Source of the DNA: Rhodospirillum rubrum ATCC 11170
GTDB lineage: Bacteria; Pseudomonadota; Alphaproteobacteria; Rhodospirillales; Rhodospirillaceae
Direction of reading: 5' to 3'
Length of the DNA: 64,000 bases
Assembly (NCBI RefSeq): GCF_000013085.1
Contig: NC_007643.1
Coordinates: 2,861,501 to 2,925,500, forward strand
The position numbers and the translations under genes were made by a program. The stretch's first letter is position 1; each line of letters starts with the position of its first letter. This document shows, in pieces, positions 54,994 to 63,355 of the stretch. The notes below the pieces were generated by a model. It had not been told where the DNA came from. It was given only the letters and a program-made list of their open reading frames with translations, and did not search any database.

Positions 54994-55926
54994 ATGCCCA
55001 CCATTACCCCGACCGTCAAGCGCATCTTGGATGCTTACGAAAGCGACAATCCCGGCACCAAGGCCAATCTGGCCCGCATTCTGATGCACGGAGCCTTGGG
55101 TGGCACCGGCAAGATGGTCATCTTGCCCGTCGATCAGGGGTTCGAGCATGGGCCGGCGCGCAGTTTCGCCGTCAACCCGCCGGCCTATGATCCCCATTAC
55201 CATTTCCAACTGGCCGTCGACGCCGGGCTCAACGCCTTCGCCGCGCCGCTCGGCCTGATCGAAGCCGGGGCCGACAGCTTCGCCGGGGCGATCCCGACCA
55301 TTCTCAAGGTCAACAGCGCTAATTCGCTGACCGTCGACAAACAGGCGCCGACCCAGGCTCTGACCGCCGGTGTCGCCGATGCCCTGCGCCTGGGCTGCTC
55401 GGCCATCGGCTACACGCTTTATCCCGGTTCGGACAACGCCTATGACATGATCGAAACCCTGCGCGAACTGGTGATCGAGGCCAAGGAGGTCGGGCTGGCC
55501 GTGGTGGTGTGGTCCTATCCGCGCGGCGGCACGCTGTCCAAGGACGGCGAAACGGCGCTTGATATCTGCGCCTACGCCGCCCATATCGCCTGCCTGGCGG
55601 GCGCCCATATCGTCAAGGTCAAGCTGCCCACCGAGGCCCTGGAACTTCCCGAGGCGATGGCCGTTTACCAGTCCGAGGGAATCGTCCGCGAGACCCTGGC
55701 CCAAAGGGTCGCCCATATCGTGCAAAGCTGCTTTGCCGGACGCCGCCTTGTGGTGTTCTCGGGCGGCGGTCACAAAGGAGTGTCGGGGCTGTTGGACGAC
55801 GCCCGGGCCATTCGCGATGGCGGCGGCAACGGATCGATCATCGGGCGCAACACCTTTCAACGCCCGCGCGACGAAGCCCTGGACCTGCTGAGAGATTTGA
55901 TCGACATTTACAAAAAGAAACCCTGA
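54994..55926 (+). CDS. fbaB: Class I fructose-bisphosphate aldolase (DhnA/FbaB type)
   Basis: From ATG 54994 (MPTITPTVKRILDAYES) the protein has 310 residues. It matches the archaeal-type class I aldolase family (DhnA/FbaB), with MVILPVDQGFEHGPARSF, IGYTLYPGSD, VVVWSYPRG, the Schiff-base region HIVKVKLPTEALELP and VFSGGGHKGVSGLL for phosphate binding. It cleaves fructose 1,6-bisphosphate in glycolysis/gluconeogenesis. AGGAGAGG precedes the start. The gene is a separate unit after the hemA terminator. Confidence 0.92.
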   Translation: MPTITPTVKRILDAYESDNPGTKANLARILMHGALGGTGKMVILPVDQGFEHGPARSFAVNPPAYDPHYHFQLAVDAGLNAFAAPLGLIEAGADSFAGAIPTILKVNSANSLTVDKQAPTQALTAGVADALRLGCSAIGYTLYPGSDNAYDMIETLRELVIEAKEVGLAVVVWSYPRGGTLSKDGETALDICAYAAHIACLAGAHIVKVKLPTEALELPEAMAVYQSEGIVRETLAQRVAHIVQSCFAGRRLVVFSGGGHKGVSGLLDDARAIRDGGGNGSIIGRNTFQRPRDEALDLLRDLIDIYKKKP

Positions 55927-56021
55927 GTTTCGTATCCTCACGCCGTATGAGAGGTATTCTTATTTACCGCAGTTGCGCAATGCGATATCATTCCAATAGA
56001 CCGCTAGGGGAGGACTGACCG

Positions 56022-56576
56022 ATGTTCGCTGATAACACATTGACACCTAGGGAAGCCGTTCGTCTCTGCGCGCTTGGCACCATCGCCCGCGGCCCCCGGC
56101 GTTATAGCGATCTGGCCGCTTCGGTCCGCCATTTCGTCACCCGCATCACCGGCCCGTCGCTCGACCTGTTGGGCAGCTCGATGGAGCTGCTGCGCCATGA
56201 GGGTCTGGTGGAACCGATGGACGGCGAAGGGATGGAAGACGATGCCCTGCTTGCCATCACCGAGGGCGGTAGCCAGGAATTCATCCGCTTGATGACCGCC
56301 AATCTGCGGGCGTCGTCCGATCTGTCGCGGCTGGTCACCTCGCTGAAATTCCGCTTCCTCGACCTGCTGCCCGAAGCCCAGCGGACCATGCAGGCCGAAT
56401 TGATCCTTGAAACCGCCGAAACCGAATTGGCGCGTTTGGTGGATCTGCGGGCGGCCTGCCGCGAGGAAGGTCCGTTGATGGAAGAATGGCTCAACCAGGA
56501 AATCGTCCAGGCCGAACAGCGCCTGCAATGGCTAGAAAGCCTCGCCTCGCGTATGGCGACGGGCGAGGCGGCCTGA
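56022..56576 (+). CDS. PadR-like transcriptional regulator
   Basis: The 184-residue protein has a winged helix-turn-helix N-terminus (LTPREAVRLCALGTIARGPRRYSDLAASVRHFV) ending in LRHEGLVEPMDGEGMEDDALLAITEGG, and a helical C-terminal half (ETAETELARLVDLRAACREE) for dimerisation. This layout fits the PadR-like/Vir-activator group. Its target is unknown; the aldolase gene upstream is a candidate neighbour. TTGCGCAA, a small palindrome, lies about 45 bp before the start and might be an autoregulatory site. A terminator follows. Confidence 0.72.
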   Translation: MFADNTLTPREAVRLCALGTIARGPRRYSDLAASVRHFVTRITGPSLDLLGSSMELLRHEGLVEPMDGEGMEDDALLAITEGGSQEFIRLMTANLRASSDLSRLVTSLKFRFLDLLPEAQRTMQAELILETAETELARLVDLRAACREEGPLMEEWLNQEIVQAEQRLQWLESLASRMATGEAA

Positions 56577-56604
56577 CCTTTTCCCCCTTCGTCTTTTGGT
56601 GAAT

Positions 56605-56641
56605 GCGGCCGGCGGCTCCCCTCCCCGGCCGCTTTTTTTTG
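56605..56641 (+). terminator. Rho-independent terminator of the PadR-like gene
   Basis: An 8-bp GC stem (GCGGCCGG at 56605-56612, CCGGCCGC at 56625-56632) is followed directly by eight T residues. Confidence 0.94.
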
Positions 56642-56745
56642 TCGCCCCGCCGCCGACCAGAGAGTCCGGCCCTTCGCCGCCCTTGTCTTGGTGATAGCGG
56701 GGATGTCATGCTCTCTACGCCTTTTTGAGTGTAGAGGTTGTCTTC

Positions 56746-58806
56746 ATGCAAGCCTTTCCGGCATATCCTTCCCGTCGAAAATGGCGAAGGCGGCTTTTCC
56801 TTCTCGGCGTCATCGGCCTGCTTGCCTGCGTGAACGGGGCACTCGCCCTGGCCCAAGGCGCTCCTCCTCCCCAGGATGAGCCCCTCCACCTGCGACTGAA
56901 ATGGAAGCACCAGTTCCAATTCGCCGGCTATTACGCCGCCCTTGAAAAAGGTTTCTATGCCGGCGAAGGGCTGAGCGTCGTTCTTGAAGAAGCCTCCGAC
57001 AGCGAGGACGCGGTAACGGCGGTGCTCGCCGGCAAGGCCCAGTATGGCATCGATTCGACCGAGCTTCTGGTCGCCTATGGCCGGGGCGAGCCGGTTGTCG
57101 CCCTGGCCGCCCTCTTCCAACATTCGCCCGAGGTGCTGCTGGCGCGAACCGACTCGGGAATAACCTTGCTTCACGATCTGATCGGCCGGCGGATCTCCCT
57201 GCCGCCCGCGTCGCTGTCCCTGCTGGCCTATCTTGCCGCCGAGGGTATCGGCGCCAACCAGATGACGATCGTCAGGAACCCGTTTTCGCCCGATCCCCTG
57301 CTCCAGGGCGAGGTCGACGCCATCGGCGCCTATTCCAGCGACGAACCGTATTCGCTGCGCCGCCAGGGCATCGATTTCCTGATGTTCTCGCCGCGTTCGG
57401 CCGGCATCGATCTCTACGGGGATATCTTGTTCACCACGGCCGCCGAGCTGCGCAGCCATCCCGACCGGGTGCGGGCCTTCCGCCGGGCGAGCCTTCGGGG
57501 CTGGGAATACGCCCTGGCCCACCCCCAGGAAATCGCCCGGCTTATCGCCGATCGCTACCCCGGCCAGCGGACCATCGATCATCTTCTGTTCGAGGCGGCG
57601 GCCATGCGCCAGCTTATCGCCGCCGATCTGATCGAGCCGGGTTATATGACCCGGGGACGCTGGCAGGCGATCGCCGATCTTTACGCCGGCTTTGGCATGA
57701 TCGGCCGCGATCTCGACCTGGGTCCCTTCCTCTATGGCCTTGCCGAGACCGACAGAACGCCAAGGATCCCCCCGGGCCTGCTTCCGGCCTCGGGCCTTAT
57801 CGGCGCCTTCGGTCTGGTCGCGGTGTTCGGCCTGTTGCGCTATCGCAAGATCAAACGGGCCCTGACCCGGGAGATCGGCGAGCGGCGCATCGTGGAAAGC
57901 CACCTGCGCCAAAGCGAAACCCGCTATCGGATGATGATCGAGGCCGCGCCCTTTGGCGTGCTCATCAGTTCGCTGAGCACCGATCACATCGTGCAGATCA
58001 ACGCCCGGGCCGAGGATCAGCTACAGGCCATGCGCCACTGGGTGATCGACAAACCCTTTGCCGATCTTTTCGTCGATCCCGCCGATCACCGACGCCTGCT
58101 TGACACCTTGAACAAGACCGGAAGCATCGCCAATTTCGTCGCCCTGTTGCGCACCGCCACCGACAATGACTTCTGGGCGGAGCTCTCCGCCGCGGTGATC
58201 GATCTCGACCGCTCGCCCGCCGTCTTCGCCAGCTTCAACGATATTTCCCAGACCAAGGCGCTTGAACGGGAATTACGCGCCCTCGCCGAGCGCGACTCGC
58301 TGACCGGTCTGGCCAACCGCCTGCGGGTGATGGACGCGCTGCGCTCTGAATTCGACCGCGTCACCCGCTATGGCGGGGCCTTATCGGTGATGATGCTGGA
58401 CCTTGATCGCTTCAAGGTGCTCAACGACCGCCATGGTCACGTCTGCGGCGACGAGGCGTTGCGCCATTTCGCCGCCTCCGCCCTGGCGACCCTGCGCACC
58501 AACGACCTGCTTGGCCGCTCGGGTGGCGAAGAGTTCATCGTGCTGTTGCCCGGCGCGGCCTTGGGCGCAGCCAAGCTGATCGGCGAGCGCCTGCGCGCCG
58601 CCGTCCAGGATAAGCCGCTGTCTTGGCAAGGCCGATCGGTGGCCCTTTCGGTCAGCATCGGCCTTGCCAGCCGCCAGATCGGCGATACCCCCGACAGCCT
58701 GCTCGGCCGGGCCGATCAGGCCCTCCACCTAGCCAAGGCCAACGGCCGCAACCGCCTGGAAACCGCCGATGGCCCACCGACGACGGCGACGGTCATTCCG
58801 CTGTGA
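56746..58806 (+). CDS. Diguanylate cyclase with periplasmic THI5/NMT1-like sensor and PAS domain
   Basis: From ATG 56746 the protein has 686 residues. After a signal-anchor segment (LFLLGVIGLLACVNGALAL) comes an NMT1/THI5-like binding domain of about 230 residues (LHLRLKWKHQFQFAGYYAAL, with SDSEDAVTAVLAGKAQYGIDS), then a membrane segment (LIGAFGLVAVFGLL), a PAS domain (SETRYRMMIEAAPFGVL) and a GGDEF domain with GGEEF at 593-597. The inhibitory site RxxD (Arg584 to Asp587) is present, so cyclic-di-GMP feedback is likely. NMT1-like domains bind pyrimidine precursors of thiamine or other small molecules, so the input is probably a nutrient. Gene order gives no further clue. Confidence 0.93.
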   Translation: MQAFPAYPSRRKWRRRLFLLGVIGLLACVNGALALAQGAPPPQDEPLHLRLKWKHQFQFAGYYAALEKGFYAGEGLSVVLEEASDSEDAVTAVLAGKAQYGIDSTELLVAYGRGEPVVALAALFQHSPEVLLARTDSGITLLHDLIGRRISLPPASLSLLAYLAAEGIGANQMTIVRNPFSPDPLLQGEVDAIGAYSSDEPYSLRRQGIDFLMFSPRSAGIDLYGDILFTTAAELRSHPDRVRAFRRASLRGWEYALAHPQEIARLIADRYPGQRTIDHLLFEAAAMRQLIAADLIEPGYMTRGRWQAIADLYAGFGMIGRDLDLGPFLYGLAETDRTPRIPPGLLPASGLIGAFGLVAVFGLLRYRKIKRALTREIGERRIVESHLRQSETRYRMMIEAAPFGVLISSLSTDHIVQINARAEDQLQAMRHWVIDKPFADLFVDPADHRRLLDTLNKTGSIANFVALLRTATDNDFWAELSAAVIDLDRSPAVFASFNDISQTKALERELRALAERDSLTGLANRLRVMDALRSEFDRVTRYGGALSVMMLDLDRFKVLNDRHGHVCGDEALRHFAASALATLRTNDLLGRSGGEEFIVLLPGAALGAAKLIGERLRAAVQDKPLSWQGRSVALSVSIGLASRQIGDTPDSLLGRADQALHLAKANGRNRLETADGPPTTATVIPL

Positions 58807-58827
58807 AGGCGATGCCGGCCGACAGGC

Positions 58828-59556
58828 TTACAGCAGGTGCTGGCCGCCGGTCACATAGATCTCCGTGCCGGTGACATAGCCAAATTCCTCGGTGCACAGG
58901 CGATAGACGCAAGACGCCACGTCCTCGGTCGAGCCCATGCGATCAAGCGGAATACGCGGGATCAAGGCTTCGTATTCCGGGGCGATCATCTCGGTCTTGA
59001 TCTCGCCGGGCGCCACGGCGTTCACCCGCACCCCCAATTGGGCGAATTCCACCGCCATCTCGCGGGTCAGCCCCGACAGCGCCGCCTTCGAGGTGGAATA
59101 GGCCGAGCCGGCGAAGGGATGAACGTAATGGCCGGCGATCGAGGTGATATTGACGATGGCGCCCCGGCTTTTGCGCAGGGGCGTGGCGAAGGCCCGGGCC
59201 AGCCGCAGGGGGGCGAAAAAGTTCAGCTCGAACACCTCGCGCCAGCGGTCGATCGAGCCGTTCAGCACGCCCAGCCGCTCCTTGAAGGTCGTCTTGGGCG
59301 ACACGCCGGCGTTATTGACCAGGGCGTGAAGGGGATCGCCGTTCAGATGCTCGACGATCTGGCGGGCAAAGACGTCGATCGCCGCCGGATCGGACAGATC
59401 GACGGGGAAATGCGCCGTCCAGTTCTTGTCGCGCTTGCATTCCGGGGGCACATCGGCGCGGGCGCAGGTAATCACCCGCCATCCTTCGTTCAGAAAACGA
59501 ACGGCGGTCGCATGGCCTATGCCCCGGCTCGCGCCGGTGATGATCACGGTATTCAT
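58828..59556 (-). CDS. Short-chain dehydrogenase/reductase
   Basis: The 242-residue classical SDR has TGASRGIGHATA (NAD(P) binding), NNAGVSPKTTF, the Ser-Tyr-Lys catalytic set (NITSIAGH, and SAYSTSKAALSGL) and VAPGEIKTEMI. The closing GTEIYVTGGQHLL is typical of 3-oxoacyl-(ACP/CoA) reductase-like members. The substrate cannot be read from the sequence. It is a single minus-strand gene, 146 bp downstream of the CoA-transferase gene on the same strand. Confidence 0.9.
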   Translation of the reverse strand: MNTVIITGASRGIGHATAVRFLNEGWRVITCARADVPPECKRDKNWTAHFPVDLSDPAAIDVFARQIVEHLNGDPLHALVNNAGVSPKTTFKERLGVLNGSIDRWREVFELNFFAPLRLARAFATPLRKSRGAIVNITSIAGHYVHPFAGSAYSTSKAALSGLTREMAVEFAQLGVRVNAVAPGEIKTEMIAPEYEALIPRIPLDRMGSTEDVASCVYRLCTEEFGYVTGTEIYVTGGQHLL

Positions 59557-59702
59557 GGCGAGCGTTTCCTATTGGAGGATCGATGCGCGAAGCGGACCCT
59601 TTCCCCCTATCATTTTCCATCTAGAGCTGCGAGCGGAAAAGGAATTACCGCTTTTCCGAAAAAAGCCCCGCTGGCCCTCTCGGGGTCTGGAGCGAGCGAT
59701 CC

Positions 59703-61022
59703 TCACAGCAATCCGGTCGCCCGGGCTTCCTCGAGAAGCGAATCGCGGAAGCGGGGATGGGCAAGCTTGACCAGGCCGCGCACCCGCTCGCCGATGGTCA
59801 TGCCCTTCAGGCAAACGCAGCCGAATTCGGTGACCACATGATGGCTGTCCATGCGCGGATCGGTGACCGGGCCGTTAAGCTGGCAGACGATGCGCGAGAT
59901 CGCCCCGCCCTTGGCGGTGGAATGCAGGGCGACGAAGGATTTGCCGCCCTTGGACGCATAGGCGCCGCGAATGAAATCAAGCTGGCCGCCGGGGCCGGAG
60001 AACTCCCGTCCGCCCAGGCTTTCCGAATTGATCTGTCCGGTCAGATCGACTTCGATGGCCGAATTGACGCTGATCATGCCGTCGTTCTTGCGAATCACCG
60101 AGGGATTGTTCACCCAGCCCACCGGATAGCCGACGATGCTGGGGTTGTTGTCCATGAATTCGTACATTTCCTTGTTGCCCAAGGCCAAGGTGAAGACATG
60201 CTTATAGGGCAGCACGGATTTCCGCCGGCCGTTCAACACGCCTTTCTTGATCAGGGTGACCATCGCCGGGCTGAACAGCTCGGAATGCAGGCCAAGATCG
60301 GAATGGTTGGACAGGTATTCCATCACCGTATTGGGCACGCCGCCAATGCCCATTTGCAAGGTCGCGCCATCGGGGATCTGCTCGGCGATGATGCGGGCGA
60401 TGATGACGTCCTCTTCGGTCCCCTCCTTCTGGTGGACCTCCATCAACGGCGCGTCGTGCTCGACCACCGCATCCACATCCGAGATGTGGAGCAGGCTTTC
60501 CCCGAACACCCGGGGCATCTGCGGATTGACCTCGACGATCACCCGCCGGGCATGGCGAACCACCGTCGCGCCGTAATCGGAATTGGTGCCCAAGCTGAAG
60601 AATCCCGCCTTGTCCATGGGCGAGACGGTCAGCATGAAAACATCGGGGGTGATGTGTTCGGTCAGCAGCCGGGCCGCCTGATGGAACAGCGAGGGCACGT
60701 AATGAACCCAATGCTGGCCGACGGCATAGCCTTTTTGGGCCAGACTGCGGTCGTGGGCGCTCATGAACAGCGGACAGGGGCGCACCACCTCCATCAGTTC
60801 GGGCACCAGCAGGGTCTGGAGCGCCGCCTCATTGGCGTGCATGTAGTAGAGCTTGATGTTCTCGAGCGATCCGGACCGCGCCCGGTCGGCGACCGCCCGC
60901 ATCAGGGCCGGGGGCTGGGAGACCCCCATCGACAAGATGACATTGCAGCCCGAGCGAATGGGCGAAACCGCCTCGGCCGGGGTAACCAGCTTGCGCCGGT
61001 AATCATCGTCGTAAAAAGACAC
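59703..61022 (-). CDS. Acetyl-CoA hydrolase/CoA-transferase family protein
   Basis: From a GTG at 61022 (SFYDDDYRRKLVTPAEAV) the protein has 439 residues. It is in the acetyl-CoA hydrolase/4-hydroxybutyrate CoA-transferase family: LQMGIGGVPNTVMEYL, the active-site Glu in LHSELFSPAM, and VNSAIEVDLTGQINSE with SGPGGQLDFIRGAY. It transfers CoA between acyl-CoA and short acids such as acetate, propionate or butyrate derivatives. The start is chosen for the GGAGAGGAGG sequence upstream; a longer frame to 61142 has no comparable ribosome site. Confidence 0.92.
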   Translation of the reverse strand: MSFYDDDYRRKLVTPAEAVSPIRSGCNVILSMGVSQPPALMRAVADRARSGSLENIKLYYMHANEAALQTLLVPELMEVVRPCPLFMSAHDRSLAQKGYAVGQHWVHYVPSLFHQAARLLTEHITPDVFMLTVSPMDKAGFFSLGTNSDYGATVVRHARRVIVEVNPQMPRVFGESLLHISDVDAVVEHDAPLMEVHQKEGTEEDVIIARIIAEQIPDGATLQMGIGGVPNTVMEYLSNHSDLGLHSELFSPAMVTLIKKGVLNGRRKSVLPYKHVFTLALGNKEMYEFMDNNPSIVGYPVGWVNNPSVIRKNDGMISVNSAIEVDLTGQINSESLGGREFSGPGGQLDFIRGAYASKGGKSFVALHSTAKGGAISRIVCQLNGPVTDPRMDSHHVVTEFGCVCLKGMTIGERVRGLVKLAHPRFRDSLLEEARATGLL

Positions 61023-61183
61023 GGGGCGGACCTCCTCTCCAGGATGGGAGCTGGTGGCGCCGACACTTGGATCCAGACGATACACATCTGGTATGTCAGT
61101 CGATTCCGCAAAGCAGTATGGTCGAAACCGCCCGGCCCGCAAAGGGAAACCCCCACCGTCCCGGCGGAGAAAAGCCGCAAAAT

Positions 61184-61260
61184 AAAAAAAGGGCCCAAGG
61201 GCCCCTTGTCGTCCGTCGCCATCCGAGGACGCCGGCCCCGTCGCCGGCGCGTCCTCGGAT
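61184..61260 (-). terminator. Two consecutive hairpins terminating the DUF882 gene
   Basis: On the minus strand a long hairpin (61221-61236 with 61243-61260, arm ATCCGAGGACG plus GCCGGC) is followed by a GGGCCC/GGGCCC stem (61191-61204) and then seven T residues (61184-61190). The second is a classical intrinsic terminator; the first lies just after the stop codon. Confidence 0.85.
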
Positions 61261-61280
61261 CGCGGGACCCGTCTTGGCGG

Positions 61281-61838
61281 CTACCAGGAGCGCACTTTGC
61301 CCACATCGACGTGAACGAAGCCGCTTTCGGGGTAATAGCCCACCCCACCCCGGCGCAACCCCAGGGCTCCCCGGCGCAATTGGGAGATCGTGCGGTCCTT
61401 GAGGGCGATATCAATCGCCATGCCGCGCATGTGCAGGCTTTGTTTGGCCACGCCACCACCGCCGGTCTCGCGCAGCAGGGCGTTGGTCCGCGGCGAGCGA
61501 TAGCCGCTGATCACCCGGAAGGGCGCCCTGGTTTCCATGGTGGCGTGAAGTTCATACAGCAGATCGAGCAATCCGCGATCGATCGGCAGAACGTCGCCGG
61601 TGCGGAAGTCCCGCAAGACGTGGTCGATTTCACGCAAGGAATCGGGCACATAGCGCCCATTGGCCCAATAGACCCGCTTGATCCTCTCCCCCGTGTGGAG
61701 GTTTTCCAGGGAAAGCGAGCGTTCGATGGTGCTCCGCCGGCTGGCGAAGGCGGCCGGAGCGTGAAGAGCCGCGACGGCCCCGGTGCAAAGCCCGATAAAA
61801 CTCCGACGGGTAACGGATGGACAGGCGAGTCCCTTCAT
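61281..61838 (-). CDS. DUF882/YcbK-type periplasmic murein peptidase
   Basis: From ATG 61838 (MKGLACPSVTRRSFIGLC) the protein has 185 residues with a twin-arginine type signal (TRRSFIGLCTGAVAALHAP, cleaved near Ala32). The mature part matches the peptidase M15A/DUF882 domain: VISGYRSPRTNALLR, the zinc ligands in SLHMRGMAIDI and HVDVG near the C-terminus. E. coli MepK (YcbK) cleaves 3-3 cross-links in peptidoglycan, which is the likely role here. It is a single-gene unit with two terminator hairpins. Confidence 0.9.
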   Translation of the reverse strand: MKGLACPSVTRRSFIGLCTGAVAALHAPAAFASRRSTIERSLSLENLHTGERIKRVYWANGRYVPDSLREIDHVLRDFRTGDVLPIDRGLLDLLYELHATMETRAPFRVISGYRSPRTNALLRETGGGGVAKQSLHMRGMAIDIALKDRTISQLRRGALGLRRGGVGYYPESGFVHVDVGKVRSW

Positions 61839-62207
61839 CGGCACGGATCCGATCTCCTCATCACACGAGAGCGCGTCACGTTTCTTGGTCTTGTCACATC
61901 GGCGTGTTGGCAAGGTTTCTACACGTCCGCCCTAAGGCGGTGCAATCCAAAATCTCCACCCAAAACGGAAAAATCCCGGTCGTAATTCACCCCCAGGATG
62001 GGTTTTTCCGGGTTATTTCAGCCGTCTTGAGGGCGATCTTGTCCCTTTCACCACCCCGGAGGCGACGGAGTCCTCGTCCCCGATTGCGGCGTTTTTTCAG
62101 CCGATGTCCCATCCTTCGCAGCAAGGCCGATCGCGACGAAAGAAGATTTTGCCCCTATCCTGATTTGTGCGTAGATGACCAGGATCGCTTGCTATGGGGG
62201 GGAGCCT
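61839..62207. promoter_or_regulatory. Divergent control region between the DUF882 and AapJ-like genes
   Basis: No gene is supported in these 369 bases. An inverted repeat, CGGAAAAATCCC (61966-61977) with GGGTTTTTCCG (62000-62010), leaves one bulged base and could form a hairpin or a large operator. Promoter hexamers were not clear on either strand. Confidence 0.4.
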
Positions 62208-63329
62208 ATGAGCCTTTCGCGTCCCTTGGGCCAAGACCCCGCGCCTTGGCCGGTCCCGCCGGCAAGCCGGCCCCCCTTTTGGTTTCAAGGCCGATCGCCC
62301 CGCCCTGGTCTGGCCTTCGCCTTTGGCCTTGTCGCCGCCCTGACCCTGGCCGCGCCGGCGCTGGCCGCCAATGGCGACACGTTGACCTCCATCCGCGACC
62401 GGGGCAGCGTGACCTGTGGCACCAATCCCATTCCCGGGTTCGGCTTTCCCGACTCAGACGGCAATTGGCGGGGCTTTTTCATCGATTTTTGCCGGGCCCT
62501 GGCGGCGGCGACCCTTGGCGACCCGACCGCCTTCGAGGTCGTTCCCGTCGAGTCAAACAGCCGCTGGGAGGCCCTCAACAGCCATACCACCGATGTGAAC
62601 GTCGATGGCTCGACCTGGACGCTGAGCCGCGATACGGCGCTCGGCTTCGATTTCCCAGGGGTGCTGATCTACGATGGCCAACGGTTTCTGGCCAAGCCCT
62701 CGGTGCCGGAGGGATCGGTGAAGGCGGCGGCCGGTTTGCGCGTGTGCATCATCATGGGCACGACGGCGGAAGTGAACCTGCGCGATTTCCTTAAGAAAAA
62801 CGATCTTGAGATGACGGTGATCGCCACCGAATCCGACGAGGGCGCCTGGACCTCCTTCCTGAAAGGCCGCTGCGAGCTGTTCGTCAATGACGGCATCGGC
62901 CTCGCCCTGCGCAACGCCCTGCATATGACGCCACCGCGCGTCAACCACCTGATGACCGAAGCGATTTCCAAGGAGCCGCTCGGTCCGGTGGTCCGCGGCG
63001 ATGATCATCAGTGGTTAGAAATCAACAGATGGGTTCTTAACGTGCTGATCGCGGCCGAAGAAGCCGGAATATCCTCGACAACCCTTGTCGATCCGTCCCC
63101 CACCGCCGACTTGTCTTCCGAGGATCGCGTTTTTGTCGGGGGCCCGGAGGACAATGCCGCCGCCCTTGGCCTGGAACCGGGATGGGCAAGACGGGTTATC
63201 GCCGCGGTCGGCAATTATGGTGAGGTGTTCGACCGCAATTTGGGAAAAGGCTCGGAGATCGGCCTTGACCGGGGCGTGAACGCGTTGTGGTCCGAAGGCG
63301 GGTTGATGATTTCACCGCCGCTGCAATAG
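62208..63329 (+). CDS. AapJ-like amino acid ABC substrate-binding protein (family 3)
   Basis: From ATG 62208 the protein has 373 residues with a long N-region and a signal helix (FAFGLVAALTLAAPALAANG). The mature domain is family 3: SIRDRGSVTCGTNPIPGFGFPD, WRGFFIDFCRALAAATLGDP and VDGSTWTLSRDTALGFDF, like the general L-amino acid binding protein AapJ. GGGGGAG precedes the ATG. Unlike aapJ loci, no aapQMP permease and ATPase genes follow in the window; instead a membrane sensor begins 26 bp downstream. It may feed that sensor as a binding-protein input. Confidence 0.88.
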   Translation: MSLSRPLGQDPAPWPVPPASRPPFWFQGRSPRPGLAFAFGLVAALTLAAPALAANGDTLTSIRDRGSVTCGTNPIPGFGFPDSDGNWRGFFIDFCRALAAATLGDPTAFEVVPVESNSRWEALNSHTTDVNVDGSTWTLSRDTALGFDFPGVLIYDGQRFLAKPSVPEGSVKAAAGLRVCIIMGTTAEVNLRDFLKKNDLEMTVIATESDEGAWTSFLKGRCELFVNDGIGLALRNALHMTPPRVNHLMTEAISKEPLGPVVRGDDHQWLEINRWVLNVLIAAEEAGISSTTLVDPSPTADLSSEDRVFVGGPEDNAAALGLEPGWARRVIAAVGNYGEVFDRNLGKGSEIGLDRGVNALWSEGGLMISPPLQ

Positions 63330-63355
63330 CCGCGGCCAGACACGATGAGGGACCT

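Noticed and set aside
59757-61985. Long open frame of 742 codons on the plus strand opposite the CoA-transferase and DUF882 genes
   Set aside because: It spans two real minus-strand genes and their terminators and encodes a His/Gly/Asp-rich sequence without any domain, typical of an antisense shadow.
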